NCBI GenBank assembly: GCA_024742875.1
Contig: JANSXP010000017.1
Location: 39,766-103,765, forward strand
Direction of reading: 5' to 3'
Length of the DNA stretch: 64,000 bases
Source: Planctomycetaceae bacterium
Lineage (GTDB): Bacteria > Planctomycetota > Planctomycetia > Planctomycetales > Planctomycetaceae
Part shown: positions 25,419-34,898 of the stretch, in pieces
How positions within the stretch are numbered: the stretch's first letter is position 1
How the letters are laid out: each line of letters starts with the position of its first letter
The notes under the pieces: model-generated
Seen by the model: only the letters and a program-made list of their open reading frames with translations
What the model was told of the DNA's origin: nothing
The model's database searches: none
Made by a program: the position numbers and the translations under genes

Positions 25419-26854
25419 CGTCGGGTCGAGTTCGCAACATCGCCATCATTGGTGGCGGCATCACGGGGCTGGCGGCCGCGCACCGGATTATCACGTCCGA
25501 GCCGACGGCGACGGTCACTCTGTTTGAGGGATCGTCCCGGCTGGGCGGAATCATTCGCACCGAGCGACGCGACGGCTGGCTGCTGGAACTGGGGCCGGAT
25601 TCCTTCATTACCAATAAGCCGGGTGGCGTTCAGCTGTGTGCCGACTGCGGGTTCACCGACCAGCTGATCCCCACAGACAATACGTTTCGTCGCTCGCTGG
25701 TTCTGCATCAGGGGGCACCAGAGGCGGTGCCGGACGGCTTCATGCTGATGGCGCCGTCCAACCATCGAGCCATCATTGATACGCCGGTGCTGTCGTTTGC
25801 CGGAAGTCTGCGGCTGCTGGCGGAAGCTTCCATTCCGCCGCGCGGCGACGTTGACGACGAGACACTCGCCAGTTTTGTCACCCGTCGGTTTGGCAGGGAG
25901 GCGCTGGAGCGACTCGTGCAGCCCCTGGTGGGCGGCATCTATGCGTCCGATCCGGACAAGCTGAGTCTGCGGGCCACCCTGCCCCGTTTTCTCGATATGG
26001 AAGCTGAGTTTGGCAGCGTGATCAACGCCACCAAACAACAAAAGCAGGCTCGCGGGCCCGATATCGATTCCAGCGGCAGCGGGGCTCGCTATGGTCTGTT
26101 CACAACGCCTCGAGATGGTTTAAGCAGTCTGGTCGATCACCTTGCAGATCAAATCGCCGCGCACCCGACGGCGACTTTGTGTTTGAATCAAAAGATTGAA
26201 AGCGTGCAGCCGGCCGGCAGTTGCTGGAACGTCGTGCTGACCGGAGAAAATCCTCCCCAAAGCTTTGATGAGGTTATCATGACTCTGCCCGCCTATCGCG
26301 TGGCGGAACTGATCTGTGATCCACATCAGAGCGAATTGCGGGACCTGCTCGCCGGTATCGAGTACGCCTCGAGTGCGATTGTTGTGACCGGGCACTCACT
26401 TTCGGACTTTGCTCATCCCCTGGACGCCTTCGGGCTGGTGGTCCCGCTGGTGGAGCAGCGACGCATTCTGGCCACATCATTCACCAGTCGCAAATTTCCA
26501 AATCGGGCGCCCGCAGGCAGAATCCTGCTGCGGACGTTTGTCGGCGGCGCCATGCAGCCGGAACTGCTGGATGCTGACGACAGCGAAATTCAGCAGCTGG
26601 TGAACGAGGAACTGAAAGAGATCCTCGGCATGCGAAAGCCACCCGAGTTCAGTGAAGTTGTGCGCTATCAGCGGGCGATGCCGCAGTATCATGTGGGGCA
26701 TCAGCAGCGAGTGGACCGAATTGAGCGGCTGATCGGGAACACGGCCGGTCTGCATGTCGCGGGCAGTGCGTATCGCGGTGTCGGCATTCCGGACAGCATT
26801 GCCAGCGGCCGTGCGGCTGCCGACGCAGCGCTGACGCCTGCTGCCGAAACCTGA
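25415..26854 (+). CDS. hemY: Protoporphyrinogen/coproporphyrinogen oxidase (HemY/CgoX type)
   Basis: 479 aa from a GTG start that overlaps the hemE stop (GTGA). N-terminal FAD motif IIGGGITGLAAAHRI; GGIIRTERRDGWLLELGPDSF follows, as in oxygen-dependent PPOX. C-terminal FAD-contact segment is LHVAGSAYRGVGIPDSIASG. The enzyme oxidises the porphyrinogen by six electrons. Because hemQ is also present, coproporphyrinogen III is the likely substrate (CgoX role), but this is inference. The gene closes the hemE operon and faces the GH13 gene with a 16-nt gap. Confidence 0.92.
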   Translation: MTSGRVRNIAIIGGGITGLAAAHRIITSEPTATVTLFEGSSRLGGIIRTERRDGWLLELGPDSFITNKPGGVQLCADCGFTDQLIPTDNTFRRSLVLHQGAPEAVPDGFMLMAPSNHRAIIDTPVLSFAGSLRLLAEASIPPRGDVDDETLASFVTRRFGREALERLVQPLVGGIYASDPDKLSLRATLPRFLDMEAEFGSVINATKQQKQARGPDIDSSGSGARYGLFTTPRDGLSSLVDHLADQIAAHPTATLCLNQKIESVQPAGSCWNVVLTGENPPQSFDEVIMTLPAYRVAELICDPHQSELRDLLAGIEYASSAIVVTGHSLSDFAHPLDAFGLVVPLVEQRRILATSFTSRKFPNRAPAGRILLRTFVGGAMQPELLDADDSEIQQLVNEELKEILGMRKPPEFSEVVRYQRAMPQYHVGHQQRVDRIERLIGNTAGLHVAGSAYRGVGIPDSIASGRAAADAALTPAAET

Positions 26855-26870
26855 TCGGGTGTCCACAGTA

Positions 26871-28622
26871 TCACACTTTTTCGAACACGTTGGTGATCCA
26901 GACGCACTGATAGGGAGCCAGCGTGAGCGTCGCTCCCAGATCTTCGTAGTGCTCGCCGGAAATCAGATCCTGCCAGTCATTGAGCGAGATCAGATTCAGG
27001 TCGGCCAGACGCAGTTCGGCCGGCTGATGGGTCATATTGTGGATTGCAAAAATGCTCTGCTGACGATTGGTGCTCTGACGCCAGAACGCAAAAAACGCCG
27101 CGTCCAGCTGCAAAGTGAACTGAGTGGCGTTGGGGTGAAAGGCCTCCTGCCGTCGACGAATCCGCAGACGTCGTACCAGTTCCCGAAAGACGGTCCGCCG
27201 GCTGGAATGCTCGTCGGCCAGTTCGGCCTGAATTTCTGTGTAGTCGAGTTTGCGACGGTTGATGGAACGATTGTGGCCTGTTTCTTCCACGCCCGCTTCA
27301 TCGTTGGGCGTGGCCAGCAGGCTGTGAATGTAGAACGCCGGAATGCCTTCCAGTGCCATCATCACGGTCTGGGAACACAGGAACCGTTCCACCTGATGCT
27401 CGTCTGCTCCGGCCACCGTTCCCTTCATCGCGTCAAACAACGAGACGTTCAGCTCGTAGATACGCTCACCACCGTCGGCCGTGCGGCGGCTTGATATCCG
27501 TCCTCCAAACTCCCTGATGGCCTCAACCATCTGCGCCTGTTCCTCGTCAGACAACAGGCCCTCGGCGGGCCGCATGCCAATGCCGTCATGCGATGCGGTG
27601 AAATTCAGATACGTACAGCCCACCGGAGCGGGCGGCATGCTCATCATCCATCTCTTCAGGTAGATGGTTTCTCCGGTCAGCAGTGCGTGCACCAGCAGCG
27701 GAGCAAGGCTGAAGTTGTAAACAATGTGTGCCTCGTTGCAGTTACCAAAGTACGACAGGTTTTCGTGGTTGGGGACGTTGGTTTCGGTAATCAGCACGGA
27801 TCCCGGTGCGTACTGCATCAGCACGGTGCGGATCAGTCTCACGACCTCGTGGGTTTCCGGCAGGTGGATGGACGTTAGTCCGGGAATCTTCCAGAGAAAA
27901 CCAACCGCATCCAGGCGAAAGATGCTGACGCCGTTTTCGAGGTACTTGCGGATGATTCGCAGAAACTCCAGCAGCACTTCGGCGTTTTGAAAATTCAGGT
28001 CGACCTGATCATGACTGAACGTGCACCAGACCTGCTTCGTTCCGTCCGGTGTTTCCGTAGGGCGCCGCAGCGGACTGGTTCGCGGACGCACGACCATCGA
28101 CAGGTCATCGTCGTCTTCAATTTCGACAAAGTAGTCCGCACCGGGATGCTGTCCCTGGCAGTAGTTTTGAAACCACTGGCTCTCGCTGGAAACGTGATTG
28201 ATCACCAGATCGCCCATCAGGCGGTGGTTGACCGACAGGCTGTTCAGGTCGTCCCAGGTGCCCAGATCAGGGTTGATCTTCTCATAGTCGATGACCGCAA
28301 AACCGTCATCGGAGCTGAACGGAGAAAACGGCAGCACGTGCACGGACGAGAACACATCGGCCGCTTCGTTTTCCAAAAACTCAGTGAGCGTCTTCAGCGG
28401 AGCCGTGCCGCGGGTACGAATGGAGTCGCCGTAGGTGATCAGCAGAGCGTCATTGGCTGTCCACAGTTCATCGGGACTGTTAGAACGCGGGTCAACAAAA
28501 CCCTCGAAGACCTGCGCAATCTCGGCTGCCAGTTTGGCCGAATTTCGACCGGGGTAGAGCAGTTCCAGGTGCTGCAGGAGCGACTGCTGAAAGTCGCCAA
28601 AGTTTGAAGCTTGAGCGGGCAT
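26871..28622 (-). CDS. GH13 subfamily 18 glycoside phosphorylase (sucrose or glucosylglycerate phosphorylase-like)
   Basis: 583 aa. Catalytic nucleophile in SIFRLDAVGF (Asp238), acid/base in LITETNVPN (Glu280), transition-state stabiliser in TASHDGIG (Asp346). N-terminal SSVHVLPFSPFSSDDGFAVIDY and GDLVINHVSSES are typical of the sucrose phosphorylase subfamily. It reversibly splits an alpha-glucoside with phosphate to give glucose 1-phosphate. Length slightly exceeds classic sucrose phosphorylase (~490-500 aa) and is nearer to glucosylglycerate phosphorylases, so substrate is open. No sugar transporter is adjacent. Confidence 0.85.
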   Translation of the reverse strand: MPAQASNFGDFQQSLLQHLELLYPGRNSAKLAAEIAQVFEGFVDPRSNSPDELWTANDALLITYGDSIRTRGTAPLKTLTEFLENEAADVFSSVHVLPFSPFSSDDGFAVIDYEKINPDLGTWDDLNSLSVNHRLMGDLVINHVSSESQWFQNYCQGQHPGADYFVEIEDDDDLSMVVRPRTSPLRRPTETPDGTKQVWCTFSHDQVDLNFQNAEVLLEFLRIIRKYLENGVSIFRLDAVGFLWKIPGLTSIHLPETHEVVRLIRTVLMQYAPGSVLITETNVPNHENLSYFGNCNEAHIVYNFSLAPLLVHALLTGETIYLKRWMMSMPPAPVGCTYLNFTASHDGIGMRPAEGLLSDEEQAQMVEAIREFGGRISSRRTADGGERIYELNVSLFDAMKGTVAGADEHQVERFLCSQTVMMALEGIPAFYIHSLLATPNDEAGVEETGHNRSINRRKLDYTEIQAELADEHSSRRTVFRELVRRLRIRRRQEAFHPNATQFTLQLDAAFFAFWRQSTNRQQSIFAIHNMTHQPAELRLADLNLISLNDWQDLISGEHYEDLGATLTLAPYQCVWITNVFEKV

Positions 28623-29075
28623 GAAATGCCTTCCATGGGTCGGCCTGAAGGTGCAGATACCTCCAAAATCGACCAGCAGACTCCCGCCCGATCAATGCCT
28701 TTGTCGGGAATTTGACGTGGTGTCGGCATTTGACGGAAATCATTCACTGTGAACAAATCGGGCTCGCCTGCCGGGAGTATCAGTTAGCTGTCGACCTGCA
28801 GCAATGTCTTTCTCGTGAACGATCCGCGTCCCGACACTTCCTTGGCGAATTCCCGGTCGTTTTCGTCGATTGTCGCGGATTTCCGCTGTCACCGAGGCTG
28901 AGAATCAGCGGAAAGCGTCGTGGAAGACGTGGGATTCTGCCGATTCTCGCCGTATACTTTCAGAGGAAGCGGCTTGCTCGCCAAATGCGTCCTGCACACG
29001 ACGTCGTCTGCCGTCACCAATACTTTGCCTTTACCACGTCCGACAGACCGAGCCTGTTTATCACGGGAAGCGATC
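28623..29075. other. Divergent intergenic region
   Basis: About 450 bases between the GH13 gene and the small Cys-motif protein. The plus-strand frame stays open from 28920, but the text before 29076 is not protein-like. No RNA or repeat recognised. Confidence 0.4.
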
Positions 29076-29354
29076 ATGAGCACCAGAAGCATCAAACGAG
29101 CTGTGGCCTCACTGGCGATTGCTTTGTGTGTCAGCTCCAGCTCTGCCATGGCCTGCCCCAACTGCAAGCTGGGCAATGAGACAGAGAGCAGCCGTCCCCG
29201 CGCCTACATGTACAGCATCCTGTTTATGATTGGGATGCCGGCCACCATCTTCACAGGGTTCGGCATCAGCTTTTATCGCATGGTGCAGCAGGCGAATGCC
29301 GCGCAGAATGCTGACGGCAGCCCGCTGGATTCGCCCGACACGCCCGCCCAATAG
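29076..29354 (+). CDS. Small exported membrane protein with CPNC motif
   Basis: 92 aa from the ATG at 29076. A signal peptide (RAVASLAIALCVSSSSAMA) is followed directly by CPNCKLG in the mature N-terminus, then a second hydrophobic helix (YSILFMIGMPATIFTGFGISFY), and a Ser/Pro/Asp tail. The CxxC next to the signal cleavage site suggests a heme, copper or thiol role on the outer face of the cytoplasmic membrane; similar small proteins are seen near respiratory genes in planctomycetes (recollection, not checked). No neighbours clarify it. Confidence 0.65.
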   Translation: MSTRSIKRAVASLAIALCVSSSSAMACPNCKLGNETESSRPRAYMYSILFMIGMPATIFTGFGISFYRMVQQANAAQNADGSPLDSPDTPAQ

Positions 29355-29661
29355 TCGACGGCAGACTTAGGTTTCCAGGCGTGATTGTTCTGGTGTCCAG
29401 CCGCTTCGCCCGCCATTCTCGGGGCTGCCGCTCGTGCTCCATGCCGAACAGAGGACCATAGTCGCACGCCTCGTGGACGCAGCGGTACGTCCATTGCACG
29501 TCTGCCGTCTGCCGCAAACCAAAGAAGATGCCCGAGGACATTCCCGGGCATCTTCCAGGAGTGAGTTTGCTGCGGCGGCGACGAAATCAGCAGTCGGATC
29601 GTTCGCCGGATTCGCCAACCGGGGCTAACCGGGGCCCACGCAGAACGTCGTGTTTTCTGCG
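29355..29661. terminator. Convergent spacer with an 11-bp inverted repeat
   Basis: The spacer between the small membrane protein (+) and alaS (-) holds a perfect stem GAAGATGCCCG (29524-29534) / CGGGCATCTTC (29545-29555) with a 10-nt loop. No T-tract follows on either strand, so a bidirectional terminator is likely but not certain. No gene seen. Confidence 0.55.
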
Positions 29662-32298
29662 CTAGGCCAGCTGTCCGGCAAAGACATCCAGTCCGGCTGC
29701 CAGGGCCTCGTCGATTTTCTCCACCAGTTTTGCGCCGGCCTCCGCCATGTCAGGACGTCCGCCACCGCCACCGCCGGCGATCTGAGCGGCCGCTTTGACG
29801 GCCGCTCCTGCGTTCATCTTTTTCTCTTTGACCAGCGATTTTGTGACGGCCGCAATCAGTGCGACTTTACCGTCAATCTCAGCCCCCAGAACCACGGCAA
29901 TCGGGCTGTGATTGTCACGCAACTGGTCGACATAGTCCCGCAGGGTGTCTCGTGACACGTTTTCCAGTTTCTTTGCCACCAGCTTTACGCCGCCCACATC
30001 TTTGGCTTCGGCCGCCAGATCACCGACAGCATCCGTCACGGAAGCTTTGGTAAACTCCGACAGCTGCTTTGTCAGATCTTTGACCTGCTGCTGCAAAGAG
30101 CTGATACGCGCGGGAATGTCGCCCGGCTTTGTCGCTTTGACCAGTTTCTGAATCTCGGACACCAGTTCGTCCGTTTCCCGCCCTTTCTGCAGCGCCCGCG
30201 CTCCGGTGACCGCACTGATGCGCCGCACGCCCTTGGCAACGGGTTCTTCGGACGTGATACGACACAGGCCCACCTGCCCTGTGTTGGTCAGGTGCGTCCC
30301 GCCGCACAGCTCCACGCTGAAATCGCCCATCGTGACGACACGGACTTCGTCGGGATACTTTTCACCGAACAGCGCCATAGCGCCGCGGGATTTGGCTTCT
30401 GAAATCGGCAGGAGTTCGGTCACCACTGCCGATCCGCCGGCAATCTTTGCATTCACGATGTCTTCGACCCGCTTCAGTTCATCGGCCGTCATGGCCTGCT
30501 TATGAGCGAAGTCAAACCGCAGCGCATCGCCCTCCACTTTGGAGCCTCGCTGCGTCGCCGATTCGCCAATCACTTCGTGCAGCGCGTGATGCAGAATGTG
30601 TGTGGCCGAGTGAGCGCGGCGGATGGCAGCGCGGCGTTCTTCATCGACTTCAGCATGCAGCGTGTCTCCAACGGACACGGTGCCCGACTGCAGCGACGCG
30701 ACGGCAACAAACATGGCCTGCTGGTGCTTTTGACAGTCCAGCACGTTAATCTCCACACCTTCCGCTGTGAGCGTGCCACAATCGCCCACCTGGCCGCCGG
30801 ACTCGCCGTAAAACGGTGTCCGATCAAGGACAATCGCGAACGGCTCGGAAAAGCCGGCCGGAACTTCTGCGACGGATTCCTTGTTGACCAGCAGACCAAT
30901 GACTTTGCAGTCGGCGGATGTGGATTCGTAACCCAGGAATTCAGTATCTCCGTGCTCTTTGCGGATCAGGTCCAGTGGCCCGGCGGACATCACGTCGATC
31001 GTACGGCCCCCCTGACTGATGACGCCGTGTTCATCCATCCGTGTGCGGTACTGCTCCATGTCCACGGTCAGTCCACGGTCGGCGGCAATGGCTTCGGTCA
31101 GTTCCACAAGGAATCCATCTTCGGTGTGCAGCGTGAACGCATCGTCGCCACTGATCTGGTTTTTTCCCGACGATTTGGCCGTCTCAGCGCAGCGATCGAA
31201 TCGAGCCAACCCCCGATCAATGGTGTCCAGGAACTGCGATTCTTCTTCCTTCATGCTGGTCTGCACGCCCTTGACCGTCTCGCCGATTTCCGGATAGGCG
31301 GACTTCATCACGTCCACGACGGCGGGCACGATCTCATACAGGAACGGTTCCTTCTTGCCCAGCAGATAGCCTTCCAGCAGTGCCCGCCGCAGGAGCTGTC
31401 GGATGACATAGCTTTCCTTGTCCTTGTCCGGTACAACGCCCTCGTGCATCGCAAAGGTGGCCGCACGGACGTGGTCGGCGATCCGTCGGATGGGACGTCC
31501 GGTCGGAGCGTCGAACTCATACCCCACCCCCACAACGTCGGCTGCCGCCAGGCACAACGGCTTAAGCACATCGTTGTCAAAGTTGCTCAGCACACCCTGC
31601 AGGACGGCGGCTGTCCGCTCCAGTCCCATGCCGGTGTCGATGTTCTTGGACGGCAATGGTCGCAGATTGTCGGGTGGGTCGCCCACGCGGTTGAACTGCG
31701 TAAACACCAGGTTCCAGATTTCCACATCGCCGTCCATGCCGGGGGGATGGTAGAAGATTTCACTGCAGGGACCGCACACTCCATCGGGGCCTTCACTGGG
31801 CGAACTGGCAGGCCAGTAGTTTTCGTCTTCTTCAAGACAGGCGATCGCGTCTGGTGACAGACCAATCTCATCCTTCCAGATGTTGTAGGCTTCTTCGTCA
31901 AAGCCCCACTTCCCCTTGTAGACGCTGACCGTCAGTTTGTCTTTATCCAGACCCAGCCACTTGGAGTCCGTGAGAAACTCCCACGCCCAGTGGATGGCTT
32001 CCCGTTTGAAGTAGTCGCCAAACGAAAAGTTGCCCAGCATTTCAAAGAACGTGTGGTGGTAAGCAGTGACGCCCACATTGCTGATGTCGCCGGTGCGCAG
32101 ACACTTCTGACACGTGGTGGCCGCTGTGAAGTCCAGCTTGCCGATGCCCATGAATTCGTTCTTGAACTGGTTCATGCCGGCCGGCGTGAACAGCACGGTG
32201 GGATCGTCTTTGGGCACCAGAACATCACTGGGTCGACGGACGCAGCCTTTGGACTCGAAGAATGTCAGATACTTTTCGCGGAGTTCGTCAGTTTTCAT
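29662..32298 (-). CDS. alaS: Alanyl-tRNA synthetase
   Basis: 878 aa, normal AlaS length. Start [19 protein letters not shown]. Class II motifs: [36 protein letters not shown], and [11 protein letters not shown]. The editing domain carries [14 protein letters not shown] and the zinc motif [10 protein letters not shown]. The C-terminal Gly-rich segment ([19 protein letters not shown]) is the C-Ala domain. It charges tRNA-Ala and clears mischarged Ser/Gly. It sits downstream of recA on the same strand but after a recA terminator hairpin, so likely has its own promoter. Confidence 0.97.
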   Translation of the reverse strand: MKTDELREKYLTFFESKGCVRRPSDVLVPKDDPTVLFTPAGMNQFKNEFMGIGKLDFTAATTCQKCLRTGDISNVGVTAYHHTFFEMLGNFSFGDYFKREAIHWAWEFLTDSKWLGLDKDKLTVSVYKGKWGFDEEAYNIWKDEIGLSPDAIACLEEDENYWPASSPSEGPDGVCGPCSEIFYHPPGMDGDVEIWNLVFTQFNRVGDPPDNLRPLPSKNIDTGMGLERTAAVLQGVLSNFDNDVLKPLCLAAADVVGVGYEFDAPTGRPIRRIADHVRAATFAMHEGVVPDKDKESYVIRQLLRRALLEGYLLGKKEPFLYEIVPAVVDVMKSAYPEIGETVKGVQTSMKEEESQFLDTIDRGLARFDRCAETAKSSGKNQISGDDAFTLHTEDGFLVELTEAIAADRGLTVDMEQYRTRMDEHGVISQGGRTIDVMSAGPLDLIRKEHGDTEFLGYESTSADCKVIGLLVNKESVAEVPAGFSEPFAIVLDRTPFYGESGGQVGDCGTLTAEGVEINVLDCQKHQQAMFVAVASLQSGTVSVGDTLHAEVDEERRAAIRRAHSATHILHHALHEVIGESATQRGSKVEGDALRFDFAHKQAMTADELKRVEDIVNAKIAGGSAVVTELLPISEAKSRGAMALFGEKYPDEVRVVTMGDFSVELCGGTHLTNTGQVGLCRITSEEPVAKGVRRISAVTGARALQKGRETDELVSEIQKLVKATKPGDIPARISSLQQQVKDLTKQLSEFTKASVTDAVGDLAAEAKDVGGVKLVAKKLENVSRDTLRDYVDQLRDNHSPIAVVLGAEIDGKVALIAAVTKSLVKEKKMNAGAAVKAAAQIAGGGGGGRPDMAEAGAKLVEKIDEALAAGLDVFAGQLA

Positions 32299-32678
32299 TG
32301 CTCTTCAGACTTCGACATCGTGGATGACCGACAGGGGCGTCGGTCGGAGCTGGGGCACGGTTGCCCTCGGGGAGTTTACAAAATATCGGCGATCCTGCAC
32401 TGCGGAACGATCCTGTTGACCATTCCCTCCAGCCAAAGCCCCAAAACGGCGGCAGATCTCGATTTCGAGACGCGAATTCTGCAGTCCGATCGCCACAGGC
32501 CGGGGCTCGGACTGGCAGGACACACGTCAGGTCTCAGGGGCGATGATCGGATGGAAAAATTTTGGGGCCACGGGGCATTTGTGTCCTTTGGCATGGCCCA
32601 AAACGAAACCGGCACGTCATGGGGCTGACGTGCCGGAGTTCTCATCGACTGTCTGTTGCGGTTGTCACCGCGGCGGTG
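32299..32678 (-). terminator. recA-alaS spacer with recA terminator hairpin
   Basis: An 11-bp perfect stem, CCGGCACGTCA (32609-32619) / TGACGTGCCGG (32626-32636), lies ~40 nt beyond the recA stop. On the minus strand it is followed by TTTCGTTTT, fitting an intrinsic terminator of recA. The remaining ~300 bases hold the alaS leader; no gene is apparent. Confidence 0.75.
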
Positions 32679-33752
32679 TTACTCGGCATCCGCTGCGGCA
32701 GGGGCCGCCAGATCAGTGGCCGAAAATCCGCGGGCGTCCAGCACTTTGAGTCGGACCTCTTCGAACTTATCGGGATTCTCTTCCAAAAACAGCCGGGCAC
32801 GATCACGTCCCTGCCCCAGCTTGTTCTTGCCGTAGCTGAACCAGCTGCCGCTCTTCTGGATGATTTTGTCTTCGACAGCCATATCCAGCAGATCCGCTTC
32901 CGCGCTGATGCCGCGGGTGTTGTACATGTCGAATTCCGCGATACGAAACGGCGGGGCCACCTTGTTCTTGACGATCTTGGCCCTCATGCGGATGCCAATC
33001 TGAGTGTCACCGTCTTTCAAAGAGGCGATGCGACGCACATCCACACGAGCCGAACTGTAGAACTTGAGAGCCCGACCGCCAGGTGTGGTTTCCGGACTGC
33101 CAAACATCACGCCAATCTTCTCACGAATCTGGTTGATGAAGATGACCGTCGTTTTGGCGCGAGCGATGGCTCCTGTCAGTTTACGCATGGCCTGACTCAT
33201 CATGCGGGCCTGCAGACCCACGTGAGAGTCGCCAATTTCTCCATCGAGTTCCGCCTTGGGGACAAGGGCGGCGACCGAGTCAACGACAATGATGTCCACT
33301 GAGTTGGACTTCACGAGCATCTCAGCAATCTGCAGGCCTTCTTCGCCGTACGAGGGCTGACTGACGAGCAGCTCATCCAGGTTCACGCCAATCTTGCGGG
33401 CCCACGAAGGGTCCAGTGCGTGCTCAGCATCCACGAATGCGGCGATGCCGCCTGCCTTCTGAGCGCTGGCAATCGCGTGCAGTGCCAGCGTCGTCTTACC
33501 ACTGGATTCCGGGCCGTACAGTTCGATGATGCGGCCCCGTGGAAATCCTTTACCGCCCAGCGCCAAATCCAGAGACAGAGCGCCCGTTGAGATGCCCGCG
33601 ATCCCGGAGGCATCTGCGGAGTCGCTGAGCTTCATGATCGAACCCTGACCGAACGTCTGTTCGATCAGTCCGACGGCAGTGTCCAGCATGCCCTTTCCAC
33701 CTGCGGCCGGTGCGGACGCCTTCGCCGGCGATTTGCTTCGTGCTTTTGCCAT
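32679..33752 (-). CDS. recA: Recombinase A
   Basis: 357 aa from the ATG at 33752 ([20 protein letters not shown]). Walker A is [10 protein letters not shown]; the RecA signature [14 protein letters not shown] and the L2/DNA-binding text [24 protein letters not shown] are present. It forms nucleoprotein filaments for homologous recombination and stimulates SOS cleavage. A longer frame to 33809 exists but lacks RecA character. It is followed by a terminator hairpin. I could not identify a LexA box because the planctomycete SOS motif is not secure to me. Confidence 0.97.
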   Translation of the reverse strand: MAKARSKSPAKASAPAAGGKGMLDTAVGLIEQTFGQGSIMKLSDSADASGIAGISTGALSLDLALGGKGFPRGRIIELYGPESSGKTTLALHAIASAQKAGGIAAFVDAEHALDPSWARKIGVNLDELLVSQPSYGEEGLQIAEMLVKSNSVDIIVVDSVAALVPKAELDGEIGDSHVGLQARMMSQAMRKLTGAIARAKTTVIFINQIREKIGVMFGSPETTPGGRALKFYSSARVDVRRIASLKDGDTQIGIRMRAKIVKNKVAPPFRIAEFDMYNTRGISAEADLLDMAVEDKIIQKSGSWFSYGKNKLGQGRDRARLFLEENPDKFEEVRLKVLDARGFSATDLAAPAAADAE

Positions 33753-34018
33753 TGCTGATAATTCCTTATGTTCCGTTGCGCCGACGCGGAAAGGCCGCGC
33801 CGAAAGCATTTGTCTCCGGCCCGCGAATGAAAAACAGGGGTAATCGGGCTGAATAGGCGAGTGTAGCAGGAGCCGTTTGGGGGCGGAACCGACTGGCCGA
33901 AAACGAGCGCGCTCTGATCTGCGTTTTCGTGCTGGACTCCCGCTGCTGCTGGCGGATTTGCGGACCGCCGTTCGGCTCGCGTCGCGGTTGCTGGCCTCAC
34001 AATCGTCAACTCCGGCCG

Positions 34019-34354
34019 CTAAGACTCGGGCTGGCCCTCATGGGCGGGCTGTTCTGCCTGCACTTTGCCGATCGCCTGCAGATGTGTCCAGGTGAACAGA
34101 CCTGTGTCGTGAGAGTCGGACCAGCGAATTTTCAATGCGTAGTTGCCGGTCAGAGCGATGTCTTCGATGCCGATATCCTGCGGGACAGAATTCGGGTCCA
34201 GAATCTGTCGTCCGGTGAACTCGTCAACGCAGGCTGCGCACCGGCATGACTGACGAACCAGACGCAGCGGAAGACGAGCCGTATTCGATTCATTCCAGAC
34301 GATTTCCAGAATACGATCGTCTTTCAGCACTCGGATATTCTGTGGCGTTTGCAT
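34019..34354 (-). CDS. DUF971-domain protein (gamma-butyrobetaine hydroxylase-like N-terminal fold)
   Basis: 111 aa. The DUF971 pattern is clear: [33 protein letters not shown], then [25 protein letters not shown]. The CRCAAC and later His/Cys residues form a zinc-binding fold found alone in bacteria (e.g. near Fe-S or ApbC genes) or at the N-terminus of 2-oxoglutarate hydroxylases. The role of the stand-alone form is poorly defined. The start lies 4 nt after the SUKH gene stop, so the two form an operon. Confidence 0.8.
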   Translation of the reverse strand: MQTPQNIRVLKDDRILEIVWNESNTARLPLRLVRQSCRCAACVDEFTGRQILDPNSVPQDIGIEDIALTGNYALKIRWSDSHDTGLFTWTHLQAIGKVQAEQPAHEGQPES

Positions 34355-34358
34355 AGTA

Positions 34359-34823
34359 CTAGTCTGTCTCTGCCCGATTTTTTGCGGCGTCGGTTTCCAG
34401 ATCTTCCTCCAGAAACGTCTCCTCCAGAATCGTCACAAATTCCTTCAGAGAGTCTGCGATCACGTCAAACTCCGTCGCTTGATGGTCGAACTGAATGACC
34501 TCATCGTCGGGGCTCTCGGTATCCAGACAGTAGTAGTCGCCGCCACCGGTTTCGCCAATGACCAATAGCTGCTCAGGCCAGAAAAAAATGTGTCCTTCCG
34601 GTTCGAGAATGGAATCCGACCGGGATTCCTGATTCAGAAACAGAATGCCGGCCCAGTCATCAAGTAATTCCACCTCGTGAACGCAGCCTTCTGCATCAGA
34701 GTCGTCGATCGCCCGTCGTGCGTTCCGCAGGGACTCCGGATAACTGCTCAACAGATCAAGATAGGCGGGCGGCAGCGAAGAGCCCACCATCTGTTCCAGT
34801 TGCAAGATGATTTCAGCCGACAT
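34359..34823 (-). CDS. SMI1/KNR4 (SUKH) family protein
   Basis: 154 aa from MSAEIILQLEQ (34823); an upstream ATG at 34868 would add 15 residues. SUKH features: LEQMVGSSLPPAYLDLLSSYPE near the start, then EGHIFFWPEQLLVIGETGGGDYYCLDTESPDDEVIQFDHQ-type text in the middle (the G-x-x-x-G-D-Y-x-C-L-D segment is typical). SUKH proteins often serve as immunity proteins to polymorphic toxins, but stand-alone chromosomal copies without a toxin are common, and none is adjacent here. The C-terminus is Glu/Asp-rich. Confidence 0.75.
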   Translation of the reverse strand: MSAEIILQLEQMVGSSLPPAYLDLLSSYPESLRNARRAIDDSDAEGCVHEVELLDDWAGILFLNQESRSDSILEPEGHIFFWPEQLLVIGETGGGDYYCLDTESPDDEVIQFDHQATEFDVIADSLKEFVTILEETFLEEDLETDAAKNRAETD

Positions 34824-34898
34824 GCCGCTTTGACTCACGATGCCCAAACCAACGTCCGCAAATGCCACGCAGCGGAATCGCTGCCACCGGGAATTCGA

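Noticed and set aside
30502..31857. 451-codon plus-strand ORF opposite alaS
   Set aside because: It is the antisense of the conserved alaS body; its translation is His/Arg/Gly-rich and matches no domain.
34359..34823. Toxin-immunity locus based on the SUKH protein
   Set aside because: No polymorphic toxin or secretion gene is adjacent; the partner is a DUF971 protein.
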